From assembly GCA_029891345.1 (NCBI GenBank), contig CM057000.1, forward strand, positions 135,249,663 through 135,313,662: a stretch of DNA of 64,000 nucleotides, read 5' to 3'. The notes under the pieces are model-generated. The model did no database searches and was not told where the DNA came from. It worked only from the letters and a program-made list of their open reading frames with translations. Positions 1-10,011 of the stretch are shown here, one piece after another; position 1 is the stretch's first letter; every line of letters begins with the position of its first letter. This DNA comes from Dryococelus australis (taxonomy: Eukaryota; Arthropoda; Insecta; Phasmatodea; Phasmatidae). Both the position numbers and the translations under genes were made by a program.

Positions 1-673
1 ACGAACTCAAAATGCCCCCCCCCCTTTTTTTTTCACATCCCGCGCTTTGCTTCGCAGTCCTCACTCAACTTAACATATTCTTTGATCCTTTGGCAATCGA
101 GTGGTGTAATTGAATTTTGAATGTAGACGATAGAGTCGGAGCTACTATGCCAAACTGTATTCCTCCCCCCCCCCCCTTTTTGTTTCCATCGGACTTTCTG
201 GATTGCCTCCCACTATGATTGCAAATTTAAAGACGTATTCGCGTCAAAAATGTGAACAAACCACGAAAAGACTCTACTGGCATGACCTTGGAACATTCCT
301 TCTCTCGCTCGCACGGGACAGGCCAATGGGAAGCGACGCAATTCAGCGACCGCGTACACTGAAAGAAAATATTTTGTGGCGGCCACAAAAATTTTTTTTG
401 TGTAACAATATATACCTGGGTGATATACATAATTATTAACATATGAAGACACACTTTATTTTTTTTTTACGAAGAATGCAAAAAAGGATTTTCAATTGCT
501 TGAACTTTGACTTTAGCCTTTGTATCGTGCAACTGCGATTTCGTAAAAGGAATAGCTACACAAAGTCAAACGCTGATGTTTTCAATTGTGGATAAGCTTT
601 TCACGGTCCCAAAGTAATCACTTTTTCAATTAAAACCTGAAGAAAAAAAAAATCACTGCCCGTTAACTGCACA
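1..673. other. anonymous AT-rich DNA
   Basis: No coding or repeat signal that I can support. It contains C/T homopolymer runs near 17-33 and 166-182. The short open frames here have no recognisable motifs. Confidence 0.6.
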
Positions 674-913
674 TATAAGCTGTTCACTGTAAAGTGAGCA
701 CTTTTGAAAGCCTTCTCATTTGGAATAATATTCAATACATATATTTTATTTTAGCCTTAGACGTCAAATTAAAAGTGCGGTGGAATATACACACAGTGTC
801 TATTACTTACATGGTAATATTTATTTTAAAAGGTGGTTAAACGATAAGAAATGGGTGAATGTAAAAAGTAACAAGGGCCTCAAAAGTGCTCACGTTACGA
901 TGAACAGCCTATG
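674..913 (+). mobile_element. MITE family D, copy 1 (about 240 bp)
   Basis: It starts with TATAAGCTGTTCACTG and ends with the inverted counterpart ATGAACAGCCTATG. The interior (TTCTCATTTGGAATAAT and onward) matches copies at 40729-40969 (same orientation) and 23266-23489 (inverted). The termini are those of families A and C. It is non-coding and non-autonomous. Confidence 0.85.
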
Positions 914-1204
914 CATTACTGTGCACAACTGCGTGCAGGCCGCAGTTAAGTTTGCAGCGAGATAAATAAAATAGTTCGAGCAATTGACGCTGTGTTGCGA
1001 GAGTGATGATTCAATTGATGGCAAATTAATATGATAATATCTCTCTCTGTCTTGCTCTTTTTCTATATTATACACACTAGAGTACGAACTGGCATGCAAA
1101 TAACACAATTAGGTATACTACAAAATTTCACGTTCTCATTTGACTGACGCCTGTGACAATGCCAATTCGTACATATATGGCGTAAGTATGTCAAACGAGT
1201 AGTT

Positions 1205-1450
1205 GAGAGATTAGAGCGGCTCTGAACAACGAGGTCCTGAGAGCCGATGAGGGCGAAATGAGGTGCGAATGGAGCAGCGCCGGAATGCTTGGGTGGGGGG
1301 GAAAGGAGATCCCCGAGAAAACCCGCTGAACAGCGGCATCGTCTGGCACGATACCCACTTGCGGAGAACCGGGAGTGACCCGGCTGGGGATTGAACCCGG
1401 TTCGCCTTGGTGGGAGGCGAGCGTGCTAACCGCTCAAACACCGCGGCCCC
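1205..1450 (-). mobile_element. tRNA-derived SINE family E, copy 1 (full length)
   Basis: On the minus strand it opens with a tRNA-like head. Box A-like TGAGCGGTTAGCACGC is near 1434, and box B-like GGGTTCAATCCC is near 1393-1404. These are an internal RNA polymerase III promoter. A body follows and ends in a small stem made of GGCTCTCAGGACC and GAGCCGCTC (1213-1250). The best-matching copy is 35900-36133. Damaged copies lie at 33728, 35085, 44983 and 60775. The head is only tRNA-like and will not fold into a functional tRNA. Confidence 0.85.
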
Positions 1451-2220
1451 TGTCAACTGGGGTAGAAAACTGTTCTCGAGCAGGTCTTTCAGACGTGCTT
1501 GCCCTACCGTTCCCGTTAAAGATAGAGATATATACGACCCGGGACATTTTGCGAGCAGAAAAATACGTGATTTTTTGCTATCGAAGCCTCTAGTAACATT
1601 ATTGTATAGCCTGTTTCCTGGAATACCAAACAGCCTTGCATGCCATGCCGGCAGCCACGAAGGCGATCTTCAAAAGGGGAATCAATGTTAAACGAAATTT
1701 CTTCTCATCGTATCCATTTTAAAAATTATTATTAAAAACAACATGCTGACGCCACTTTCTCTGAAAATATTGCTATATCAAATAATATTTGTAATAAAAA
1801 TTAATTTATCCATTTTTTTTTTTTTTTGTTTATAGATTTCCATGTTACATTTTAGAAATAATATTAAGCAGAACAATCGGCAAGATGTCTTTACACAGCA
1901 ACATTCCTTAAGAAAGTTCGCGTAGGATAATGTTTGTTTGAAATAGTTATATTTGAAGTTGACGCATAGCTAAGGAATTTCGTTTATCATTGATCCCCCA
2001 TTTGACGTTCGTGGCTGCCAGCTTGGTAGGCAGGACCGTTAATAATTAAATAAAAAATCGCTGAAAAACTATTTGTTATATTCGGGTCGACAAAGAGCTT
2101 GAAAGTATCACTTCTCACACCAGGGTTTCTTTTCACTTTTACATCTCCCAAATTGCAATCAGAAAACCCAAGTTCAGTTGCAGGTATTTCCCTATACCCT
2201 ATTCTCGCTGCTTTCAAACC
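1451..2220. other. anonymous DNA
   Basis: Between a SINE and a family A MITE. Nothing recognisable; a T-run lies near 1814-1829. Confidence 0.5.
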
Positions 2221-2649
2221 AGGCTGTTCACGATAAAGTGAGTACTTTAGAACTTAACCATAGAAAAATTTCACTCCCCCCTGCATGGGTATATTTTAGC
2301 GGGAGTACTGAGTAACATTAGCCCAGTAAAGTTGGTAACGATGGATGAAAAGTAGTTACATATCCTAACGTCGAATAAAAAGTGTTAGGTAACCATTTAT
2401 TATCAATTAAAATTATTTCTTTCGCTTTCTGCTCTTTTTAAACCATCGAAGCGTAAAAATTAGCACGTTTGTAAAATAATTACTTTCTTAATAATTTCAG
2501 GGTTTCATTTGACCGATGCATGAATAAAGTGACGAGGTGCATGCAATGTTAATTTTACATAAGGTATACACGTTGTATACACAACGTGTATACAAGTAGA
2601 TCTTAAGCAGGGCGTTCAAAAGTGCTCGCTCTACCGTGAACGGGTTATA
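2221..2649 (-). mobile_element. MITE family A, copy 1
   Basis: Full length, inverted. The + strand begins AGGCTGTTCACGATAAAGTG and ends GTGAACGGGTTATA. The interior carries the family landmarks GTTAGGTAACCATTT, TTTCGCTTTCTG, GACCGATGCATGAATAAAG and CAAGTAGATCTTAAGC. At 2565-2594 it has a near-perfect 30-bp palindrome not seen in other copies. Confidence 0.9.
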
Positions 2650-2929
2650 AATGCTTACAGCCCTTGTGGGAGTGGGCGGGGATCTTGTATCTTTGTGTTC
2701 CTCACGCCGAGAAGACTTCTCGAACTGAATAAACGACGTGACGTGATCGATTCGCCGGAGAGGGTAGTTCTGTCCGAAACAAGGCGAGATGCCAACCGGC
2801 ACTGGAGAAAAGCCCCTTCGAAAGAGAGCTCCAACCCCATCTTCCTCCAGCCGACGTCACACCTTTCTCTCCCCCCTACCCCCCCCCCCCCCCCTCCTTC
2901 TCAAGCGACGTGCGAAATGAATTCCCGAG
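2650..2929. other. moderately GC-rich anonymous DNA
   Basis: Richer in G+C than its surroundings and followed by a C-run near 2871-2895. The open frames on both strands contain no recognisable domain. Confidence 0.4.
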
Positions 2930-3190
2930 AAGGGAAAGTCCATTAGCGGGCGACAAATGAATAGCTGGCGCCGCTAAGTATTGCTCTTTGACCGCATGTC
3001 GCTGGGGCGCGCTGCTAATAGACCTCCCTAATGCAACACCGTCGCCTTTCTAATGACGTGTTCATTGCGTCGTCCCCCCCCCTCCCTCACTCCCACATCC
3101 AACCGGTGAGTGCCGTCAATGCTAGAAATTTATTAGCGTCAGCGTCGAAAAAGTTTAATGGGTTCCAAGCAGGAAAGCGAACACAATTTC
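2930..3190. promoter_or_regulatory. possible cis-regulatory patch (homeodomain-type sites)
   Basis: This stretch has a dense set of TAAT/ATTA cores (CATTAGC, CTAATAG, CCTAATGC, CTAATGACG, TATTAGCG, TTTAATGG) mixed with CpG-rich sequence, unlike the plain AT-rich flanks. Such clusters are typical of insect homeodomain-bound enhancers. The assignment is inference from composition only, with no conservation data. Confidence 0.25.
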
Positions 3191-3204
3191 ACGTAGATTT
3201 CGGG

Positions 3205-3212
3205 ACTATATA

Positions 3213-3261
<49 letters not shown>

Positions 3262-3281
3262 GTGTGTGTGTGTGTGTGTGG
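3205..3281. repeat. compound microsatellite (TCTG)n(TC)n(TG)n
   Basis: Uninterrupted TCTG, then TC with one T insertion, then TG dinucleotides. Confidence 0.95.
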
Positions 3282-3919
3282 AAAAATTGGTTATTAGCTG
3301 AGGCTTTCCAGATCAAATAAAACAATTACTATAGATATACGCTATTGCAGAGCTACGCTGGCGAAGAACGGAAAGACGATGATATTGGATTCAAGTTTGC
3401 ACTCGTTTACAATGAACGTAATTTGAATAATTATTCACTTATCCCCTTTGAAAGTATCATTCAAAAAGCATGTTAGAGATTTTCTGGAAAAAAGTTTTTT
3501 TTAAATAAATCCCCAGAGACGGTTTCCAAACGTCTACATTTGTTTCGCGGCACCTGTAGCAATATATTAATATATATTTTTTTTTGAGGAAATTAAAGGT
3601 AACGGCGACAAAAATTAATACTTTAAAATTTTTTCAATATTTAAAAACGTTTTAATCGGGCATACATTATGTTAAAAACTCCGTGTGCTCTATAATGATT
3701 CACGTGTCTTATAAAATCCAAGTATACACATAACACGCACATCGTGGCCAGACAAGTGTATAGAAATGCATAGGTATGAATCCACATGCCCTAGTTGTCA
3801 CGCCATTCGGGTAGGCCAAAAATGAAGTTCTTAAACAATGGTGATATTAATCTATATCAGTGGCAAACAGAAGGCTTGCTGTCCTAACGTAGGATGGCTA
3901 GAACGGGAAAAATAAAGGG
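3282..3919. other. anonymous AT-rich DNA
   Basis: Nothing recognisable on either strand. Confidence 0.5.
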
Positions 3920-4332
3920 TATAGGCTGTTCACGATGAAGTGAGCACTTTTGAAATCCTCCTTAGAAAAACGTCACGGCATACATTTTAACGGGCGCCCT
4001 GAATGACATGCGCCCGTCAAAGTTGGTAACGATGGATGGAAAGTAGCTCAATATCTTAAAGTCGAATAAAGTGTTAGGTAACCATTTGTGATCATTTAAA
4101 TTATTTCTTGCGCTTTCTGTTTTCTTTAACGCCTCAGTATGTAAAAATTACCAGATTTACCAAATGTTAACATTTCTAATAATTTCATAGTTTCGCTTGA
4201 CCGACGCGTGAATATAGTGGTGAGTCCGAGGACAATGATAATATTACGTAAGGCGGAAGAATACACGAAGTGTGTAAAAGTACATCTTAAGCAGGGCTTT
4301 CAAAAGTGCTCATTTAACGTGAATGGCCTATA
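3920..4332 (-). mobile_element. MITE family A, copy 2
   Basis: Full length and inverted. It begins TATAGGCTGTTCACGATG and ends GTGAATGGCCTATA, with the complete family interior in between, including GGATGGAAAGTAG, GTGTTAGGTAACC and AGCAGGGCTTTCAAAAGTG. Confidence 0.92.
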
Positions 4333-4489
4333 CGAATCATCATCGTACGAAGCAGTTGGGATAGATAATTTCTACTGGCTACGACCGCTACCTTATTTAT
4401 TTGTTGTACGAACTGTCGACAAGATATTGAGCCAATATCTTTTTATTTTATTTCAATAATCTCCGAAGTCTATTCGGAAACGCTGCTAA

Positions 4490-5044
4490 TAGTCCAGGAA
4501 TATTAGTCAAATGAGGGCAAGAATCTCGGAATGAGAGATAGTCAGCTATAAACTTGTATAAACCTTTATTTTGACACCCTAAAACTTGTCTCAAAACCTA
4601 CCTATCGTAGGGTGTCCGCGACCACAGATATTTCAAGGTCAAAGGTCAAAAAATCGATTTTTTTACATATTTATTGCAAATATCTCGTTTCCTATGGGTT
4701 TTATGCTATTTGTATTTATTATAAATATTGTAGAGGATTAAATTCTCTACAACTTTTGTTTAAACATTTTTTTTATATCTTGAACCATTTTCGAGATAGA
4801 GGGCAGAGCGCGCGCAGTGTTTAACTATTTAGAGTATCATTCGAGGTCAACCTGTAGTCCCGATTAAAAACACGCCGTATAAAGTTTATAAATTATTGAT
4901 AAATATATAATTCTAAATAATTTGCATTTTTATTAACTATTACGTTATAATTAATAATTTTTTTCAATAATTCAGTATCTATTCATTAAATAATACTTAC
5001 CTAATCGTGTACTTATAAAGTTACTAAGGGAAATACTTTAATTA
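4490..5044 (+). repeat. left terminal inverted repeat (about 555 bp)
   Basis: It matches the reverse complement of 6366-6911 with only scattered substitutions and small indels. Both arms hold GGTCAAAGGTCAAAAAATCG, two tandem AGGTCA-like half-sites that resemble a nuclear-receptor DR1 element. They also share a GGGCAGAGCGCGCGCAGTG patch and an AT-rich inner third. Confidence 0.93.
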
Positions 5045-5206
5045 TTTTTTAATTCTAATCTTATTTATACTAATTACTTCCTAACTAAATAAAAAGAAAA
5101 GAATTAAATTTTTAATTAGTGTTTTTATTGAAAAATACCATTTCATACATTTATGAACTTTGAAATTAAAAAAATTGAATAATAAAAAGAACTACAAGTT
5201 CTAATT

Positions 5207-6125
5207 TCAATTTTCTTCTTCTTCATCATCGTCTTCCAGTGGCTGTAAAATTTCAAATTCCTCCGTGTTCTCTTCTACAGTTCTTAGTCTTTCTGCTTGA
5301 GGATTTAAGTTTTTATTATCGTACCAAGCTTTTGATAAAATATTAGCGTGTGAATCACGAAAAGAAATGATCGTAAAAGCTCCTACTTTTTTCGTAATTA
5401 TTATATTGGTTAAGTACTTTTGTTGTAGCCTTGAAATAATAGTTTTATCATCTGGTACATACCCTGTCAAGACATATTTAAGCTCTTTTAGTGTAAATTG
5501 TGAATCGTTATTATTTTCTATGTAATTGAAAATCTCTATCATAGCTTCTGAAACTTGATTATCTTGACGAAGTTTCGGATGAGACGATGGTACTTTAATT
5601 GTGAAGAAATTCGTATAACAAACAGCATGGTATTTAGCTTCAGCAGCAACTAAATCATATTGAAAAAAATATACGATTTTTCACCAATTCTCCGAAAGTA
5701 TCACCACGTTCTTCTGCTTTTTTCATAACATTGTCTTTAAACTCAAGAGTACTCACTGCACTTATCTTGCATCTATACTTTTCTTTTTTCTTTGTCTCTG
5801 CGGCCTCGTCAGCTATTTCACCACAAAATAAACACTGCTTCTTGAAATCCAACACTTCACTTAGTCTTTTATGCGGTACAGTTGGAGAAGCTGTAGTTTC
5901 ATCTTGTTCTAGTCGCCGTTTTGCTGCTAATATACAATTTTCTCTAATGTAAACAGTTCGGCACTTTTCATGCACTTGTACAGAGGTTACGATTTTTAAA
6001 TAATCAATAAGACCGTCGTTTCGTTCGATACTTGCAGTTCTCAGAGTTTTTATACCACGCACTAGATTCACTAATGATTCACCTTCCGAATCTGACTTTT
6101 TACATATAAAACACAAATTATCCAT
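5207..6125 (-). pseudogene. transposon-borne cysteine/histidine-rich protein, one frameshift
   Basis: The reading frame starts at the ATG at 6125 (MDNLCFICKK). It runs to a stop at 5655, then continues in the next frame from about 5662 to the stop at 5207. Removing one A from the 7-A run at 5663-5669 would join the two into about 305 codons. Visible motifs, in order: CFIC (residues 5-8) with HEKC about 60 residues later, then CLFC with YHAVC in the second frame. This gives two CX2C...HX3C sets, probably two small zinc-binding modules. The C-terminal part has a helical segment around TLKELKYVLTG and an acidic tail (EDDDEEEEN). From memory, similar N-terminal modules open much longer uncharacterised proteins in many arthropod genomes; here the protein stops after that part. 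A poly(A) signal AATAAA lies on the minus strand at 5129-5124. I infer DNA or RNA binding rather than catalysis. The frameshift may be a real mutation or a homopolymer sequencing error. Confidence 0.75.
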
Positions 6126-6365
6126 CACTCTTAAAATTGTACGTCCGTAGTACGATTCAAAACTAACGAATAACAGTGGTTCCTTGAAAAAGAAACCGGT
6201 CGTGAGTAAGCAATTGAACATCTGTCCTTTCTGGCTATAAATAGAAAGGTTCGTACTATACAATAGAGGTCCGTTGTCCCAGGTATAATTTTTAACGTTT
6301 TAAAAGAATCTATAAGTTTACGGATTTCAATATAGATGTACTTAATTATTTTCTACTTAAAATGT

Positions 6366-6911
6366 AATTAAAGTATTTCCCTTAATAACTTTATAAGTTC
6401 ACGAGTAGGTAAGTATTATTAAATGAATAGATACTGAATTATTGAAAAAAATTATTAATTATAACGTAATAGTTAATAAAAAATGCAAATTATTTAGAAT
6501 TATATATTTATCAATAATTTATAAACTTTATACGGCGTGTTTTTTAATCGGGACTACAGGTTGACCTCGAATGATACTCTAAATAGTTAAACACTGCGCG
6601 CGCTCTGCCCTCTATCTCGAAAATGGTTCAAGATATAAAAAAAATGTTTAAACAAAAGTTGTAGAGAATTTAATCCTCTACAATATTTATAATAAATACA
6701 AATAGCATAAAACCCATAGGAAACGAGATATTTGCAATAAATATGTAAAAAATCGATTTTTTGACCTTTGACCTTGAAATATCTGTGGTCGCGGACACCC
6801 TACGATAGGTAGGTTTTGAGACAAGTTTTAGGGTGTCAAAATAAAGGTTTATACAAGTTTATAGCTGACTATCTCTCATTCCGAGGTGAAACCCCTAATA
6901 TTCCTGGACTA
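6366..6911 (-). repeat. right terminal inverted repeat (about 546 bp)
   Basis: Inverted partner of 4490-5044. The outermost bases on the + strand are CTAATATTCCTGGACTA. The arm includes GAGGTGAAACCCC near 6883-6895, which is not matched in the left arm. Confidence 0.93.
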
Positions 6912-6914
6912 TAA

Positions 6915-7540
6915 AGTTATACCATCGGGATACTCACTACGTATCCTTCCGCAACATGTAAATAAACCTGAAAAAAGGCCAAGTAGACACCAAAGCACCA
7001 TGTTTGTGCACTACTAGACAAACAATCTGTAATAATAAATACAATTGAAGTGTCTGTCTGTTATTTCAAAATTGATACCGTCATCAAGGCGTATTATGCT
7101 ATTTAAACGATGTTGAAGCATAAATGACTGTTTTTAACATTTTTCTATATCTGTCTGCCTCACTGTCTCGATGTTTGTCCAGAATAGGCTCGAAAATGCT
7201 GAATCGATTCTGATAATATTTTCAGATATCATAGAGTTTTTTCTATTTGAAATCTGCTTTTTATTTTATCTCGATATATCAAATGGTTATGAACTAAATT
7301 AATTTTTCCATATAATTTTTTTTTCGTGTTTAATATATTTTTTTTAAAAGTATTATTGTCAAAAAACACTTTAAACAAAAATAGTTTTTTAAATGATCAT
7401 TGATATATTACGCATCATGGAAAAATATACATTAGCAAAAAATAGAAAATTAACATTATCAAACAACCAACACTAACGCGACGATAAAACTATTTCCGAA
7501 AATAAATTAAAAATCTTTCAAACCAATTATGTAGGTAGCC
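6915..7540. other. anonymous DNA, probably old repeat remnant
   Basis: Contains phrases such as CTGTCTGCCTCACTGTCTCG and ACTGATTC-like words that look like decayed dispersed-repeat sequence, but no family can be assigned. Confidence 0.35.
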
Positions 7541-7722
7541 TATGAATTTCAATAACTCCATAAAACCTGGGCGAAGCGATGGTGCGCTGTATTTTAATAA
7601 CCCCACAAAAACTGAACGAAGCGATATTTCTATTTTAAACGTAAAACCTGAGCGAAGCGTTGGTGGGCTGTATTTTAATAACTCCATAAAAACTGAACGA
7701 AGCGATATTTCTATTTTAAACA
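7541..7722. repeat. 81-bp tandem duplication with CGAAGCG motif
   Basis: The block ACTGAACGAAGCGATATTTC starts at 7611 and again at 7692, so the period is 81 bp. The intervening half (ACCTGRGCGAAGCGNTGGTG ... TTTTAATAAC) is also doubled, at 7565 and 7650. About two and a quarter units. Confidence 0.85.
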
Positions 7723-8569
7723 TACGTAAACAAATACTAATGTCCACGCAAACGAAGTCGCATGCACTGCATTAATTTCCATCTAAACATAAAAATTAGT
7801 TGTATTTGATTAATAATTAAAACCTTATAAAATTTATTATTTTGTTTTGATTATAGAAATTATTACTTCTACAGTTCAATTAAAACTATTTTAAAAATAT
7901 ATAAACAAATCATAAAGTTGACACGAACGAAGTCGTGGGAACACCTGGTGAAAAATAAATGCACAATAGATGTGTTTCCAACAATTCATTCCCGAATACC
8001 TACCCCTTCAGCGAGAATTCATGGGCCAAACCCACAGGGCCAAGATGGTACAGGGGTAAGGGGAGGGCTGAAAAGGGAGAGCTTAATGTAAGGAACCCAA
8101 GATTGCACACGTTCCCTTCTCTCCCAAACAAGTGAGCGAAACTACAGCCGCAAGGTAGCGACAAACGTTTTCCAGTCTAATACAGGCACAGACATAGTTT
8201 GATATCCAGTCGTATGCGTGGCAAACAGGTATTGTGTTACAGGCAGACTGAAGGTAGGATACGTTTGATGGGCCTACGTAGTAAGTAGTTTATTAATATC
8301 CGAGAAGAGAGTTTGGAAAAGTGGTTCCAAACGATGGCCAGCAACTTCAATGCACAGTTCGCAACGACGAGACACATTCGCCAAGACCTGTTCAAAGTTT
8401 TCAGGTGTGGCGACGCACAGAATTACTTTCTTCTATAGCACCTGCGGTCACAAATTCTCCACTAACAACAGGCGTTTCGTACACCAGAGAGTTCACATGT
8501 GGCATACAAGGTGCATGTCGGCCAGCTCTCCTGCCATGCTTCCCCAACCTACTGCAGGCTCATACTGGC
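7723..8569. other. anonymous DNA
   Basis: No recognisable gene. ACGAACGAAGTCGTGGGAAC near 7923 echoes the CGAAGCG motif of the adjoining tandem repeat, so the old repeat probably extends to about 7960. Confidence 0.35.
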
Positions 8570-8700
8570 CTGAATAATTCTTCGCGAATTCATTTTGAGA
8601 CAAGCTAGAATTCAAAACACTCGTGTTTATACAACATTAGTCATTGGTCCACACGGTACTCGACTCCTCCTGGAGAACGCTGGCCCAATCGTCGCCTTCC
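8570..8700 (+). repeat. dispersed repeat family I, fragment
   Basis: Phrases GAGACAAGCTAGAATTCAAA and CATTGGTCCACA match diverged copies near 24590-24730 and 25060-25190. The nature of the family is unknown. Confidence 0.5.
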
Positions 8701-8810
8701 ACTGTGACAGCAGACAACCAATGCGCAGTTAATCTCGGCATATTTGGACATAAGACTGTTGAGTCTAACCTGCAGATCAATGAACTCGCGAATTTTTTCA
8801 GGTCTCTTCT

Positions 8811-9232
8811 TATAGTCTATTAACAGTTTCGTCACAATTTTCGAAATTAACCTCCAAAAAATCATCCTATGTGTGACGTGTTTTGTTCTTTCCCAAAAAT
8901 TTAATGTATCAAAAGCTTTTTATACTTGTGGTAACATGAAATTACCTCAATTTTGTTCAACTGAATTTTTATCTATATTTTATTAATAAATTGTAATATA
9001 TTTTTATAATTAATATTACTAATAGCAGTGGGAAAATAGTTGTGTTGGCAACGCCTAGTAAGATAATAGTTCTCGTGCAATCACAGTGAGTGCGCACGAT
9101 TGCGGTGCGTTGTCCCTTTGGTGTAATATTCTCGACTCGATTAAGTTTTGTTTGCACGAGGCGGAGGATTATCCTGGAAGTAGAACTTTAGCAGGGCTCC
9201 AGAAAGTTTCGTAGTAACCGTGAACGGACTAT
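8811..9232 (-). mobile_element. MITE family B, copy 1
   Basis: Inverted full-length copy. The + strand starts TATAGTCTATTAACAGTTTC and ends AACCGTGAACGGACTATG. Landmarks are AACGCCTAGTAAGA, CACGAGGCGGAGGATTATCC and GAACTTTAGCAGGGCT. Confidence 0.88.
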
Positions 9233-10011
9233 GATGGACGTTGCAAAGTATTGCACAGTAAAGCGCAACATGTCTTGTGTTGTGGACCAACATAATGATG
9301 TTAGGTGGATATACACAGACCAACAAAACTGGTGTTGATGCTGTGGTTTATAGAAGCGACACACTTCCATCTTCTCTCGAGCGTCTACAAATCTGCGCTG
9401 CGCCAAAAAGTGTTTGACTACGCAAAACACCGCGACATAAAACCTATTGTTCTTCTATCTTTCCTGCGCTCGTGATGTTCCCTAAGTAAACTAATCGGCA
9501 AATTCTCAACGAGTAACTAAATATCACTTGGTCTGTTTCAGTTGTAAACCAGTACCAGAGCTACAATGTTTGTAGAAAATAGCTACACGCAGAAGCAGAC
9601 ACTAGAGTTAATCCCACATCGAGGTTAAGCACACAGTTCGCCCCCTCCCCCCCCCCCGACCACTTAAAAGCTTAACCAGGCGAGGTAAAGACGAACTTCG
9701 ATAAATATTTGTATTTCCCGTGCTTCCATTCGCCTAAAGATTGTTATGATTTCCCGGCAAACGGGTAAAAGCGTGGAGGGAGAAATAATCGGGAGATGAC
9801 GTGCATTTTCGAACATCGCGATTTCTGTACACAACCAAAAACGACGACTGCAACGCGGCTGCTTGTTTAAGTATCTAATTATTTTCAACCGCGACATTTG
9901 TTTTAAATAAATAACACTGCTGAAGCTAAGTTTTCAAGACAAACATTAACATCCATTGATACAATAGCAGTATTGTATTTCTGTTGAGTGTTATCTGTTT
10001 TTTTTTCTGTG
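9233..10011. other. anonymous DNA
   Basis: A C-run lies at about 9642-9658. The block at 9660-9900 has more balanced composition but no recognisable open frame or motif. Confidence 0.45.

Larger units (their letters stand above)
4490..6911 (-). mobile_element. palindromic long-TIR DNA transposon with one gene
   Basis: A 2422-bp element whose first and last roughly 550 bp are inverted copies of each other, starting TAGTCCAGGAATATTAG at both ends. It is flanked by a TAA duplication (4487-4489 and 6912-6914). Short differences just inside the ends (a small stretch near 4507-4523) show that the arms have begun to diverge. The only gene lies between the arms on the minus strand. A 3-bp TAA duplication resembles the TWA duplication of PIF/Harbinger elements, but no DDE transposase is present and the protein does not look like one, so the superfamily is open. 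It could be a non-autonomous derivative. Confidence 0.9.
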
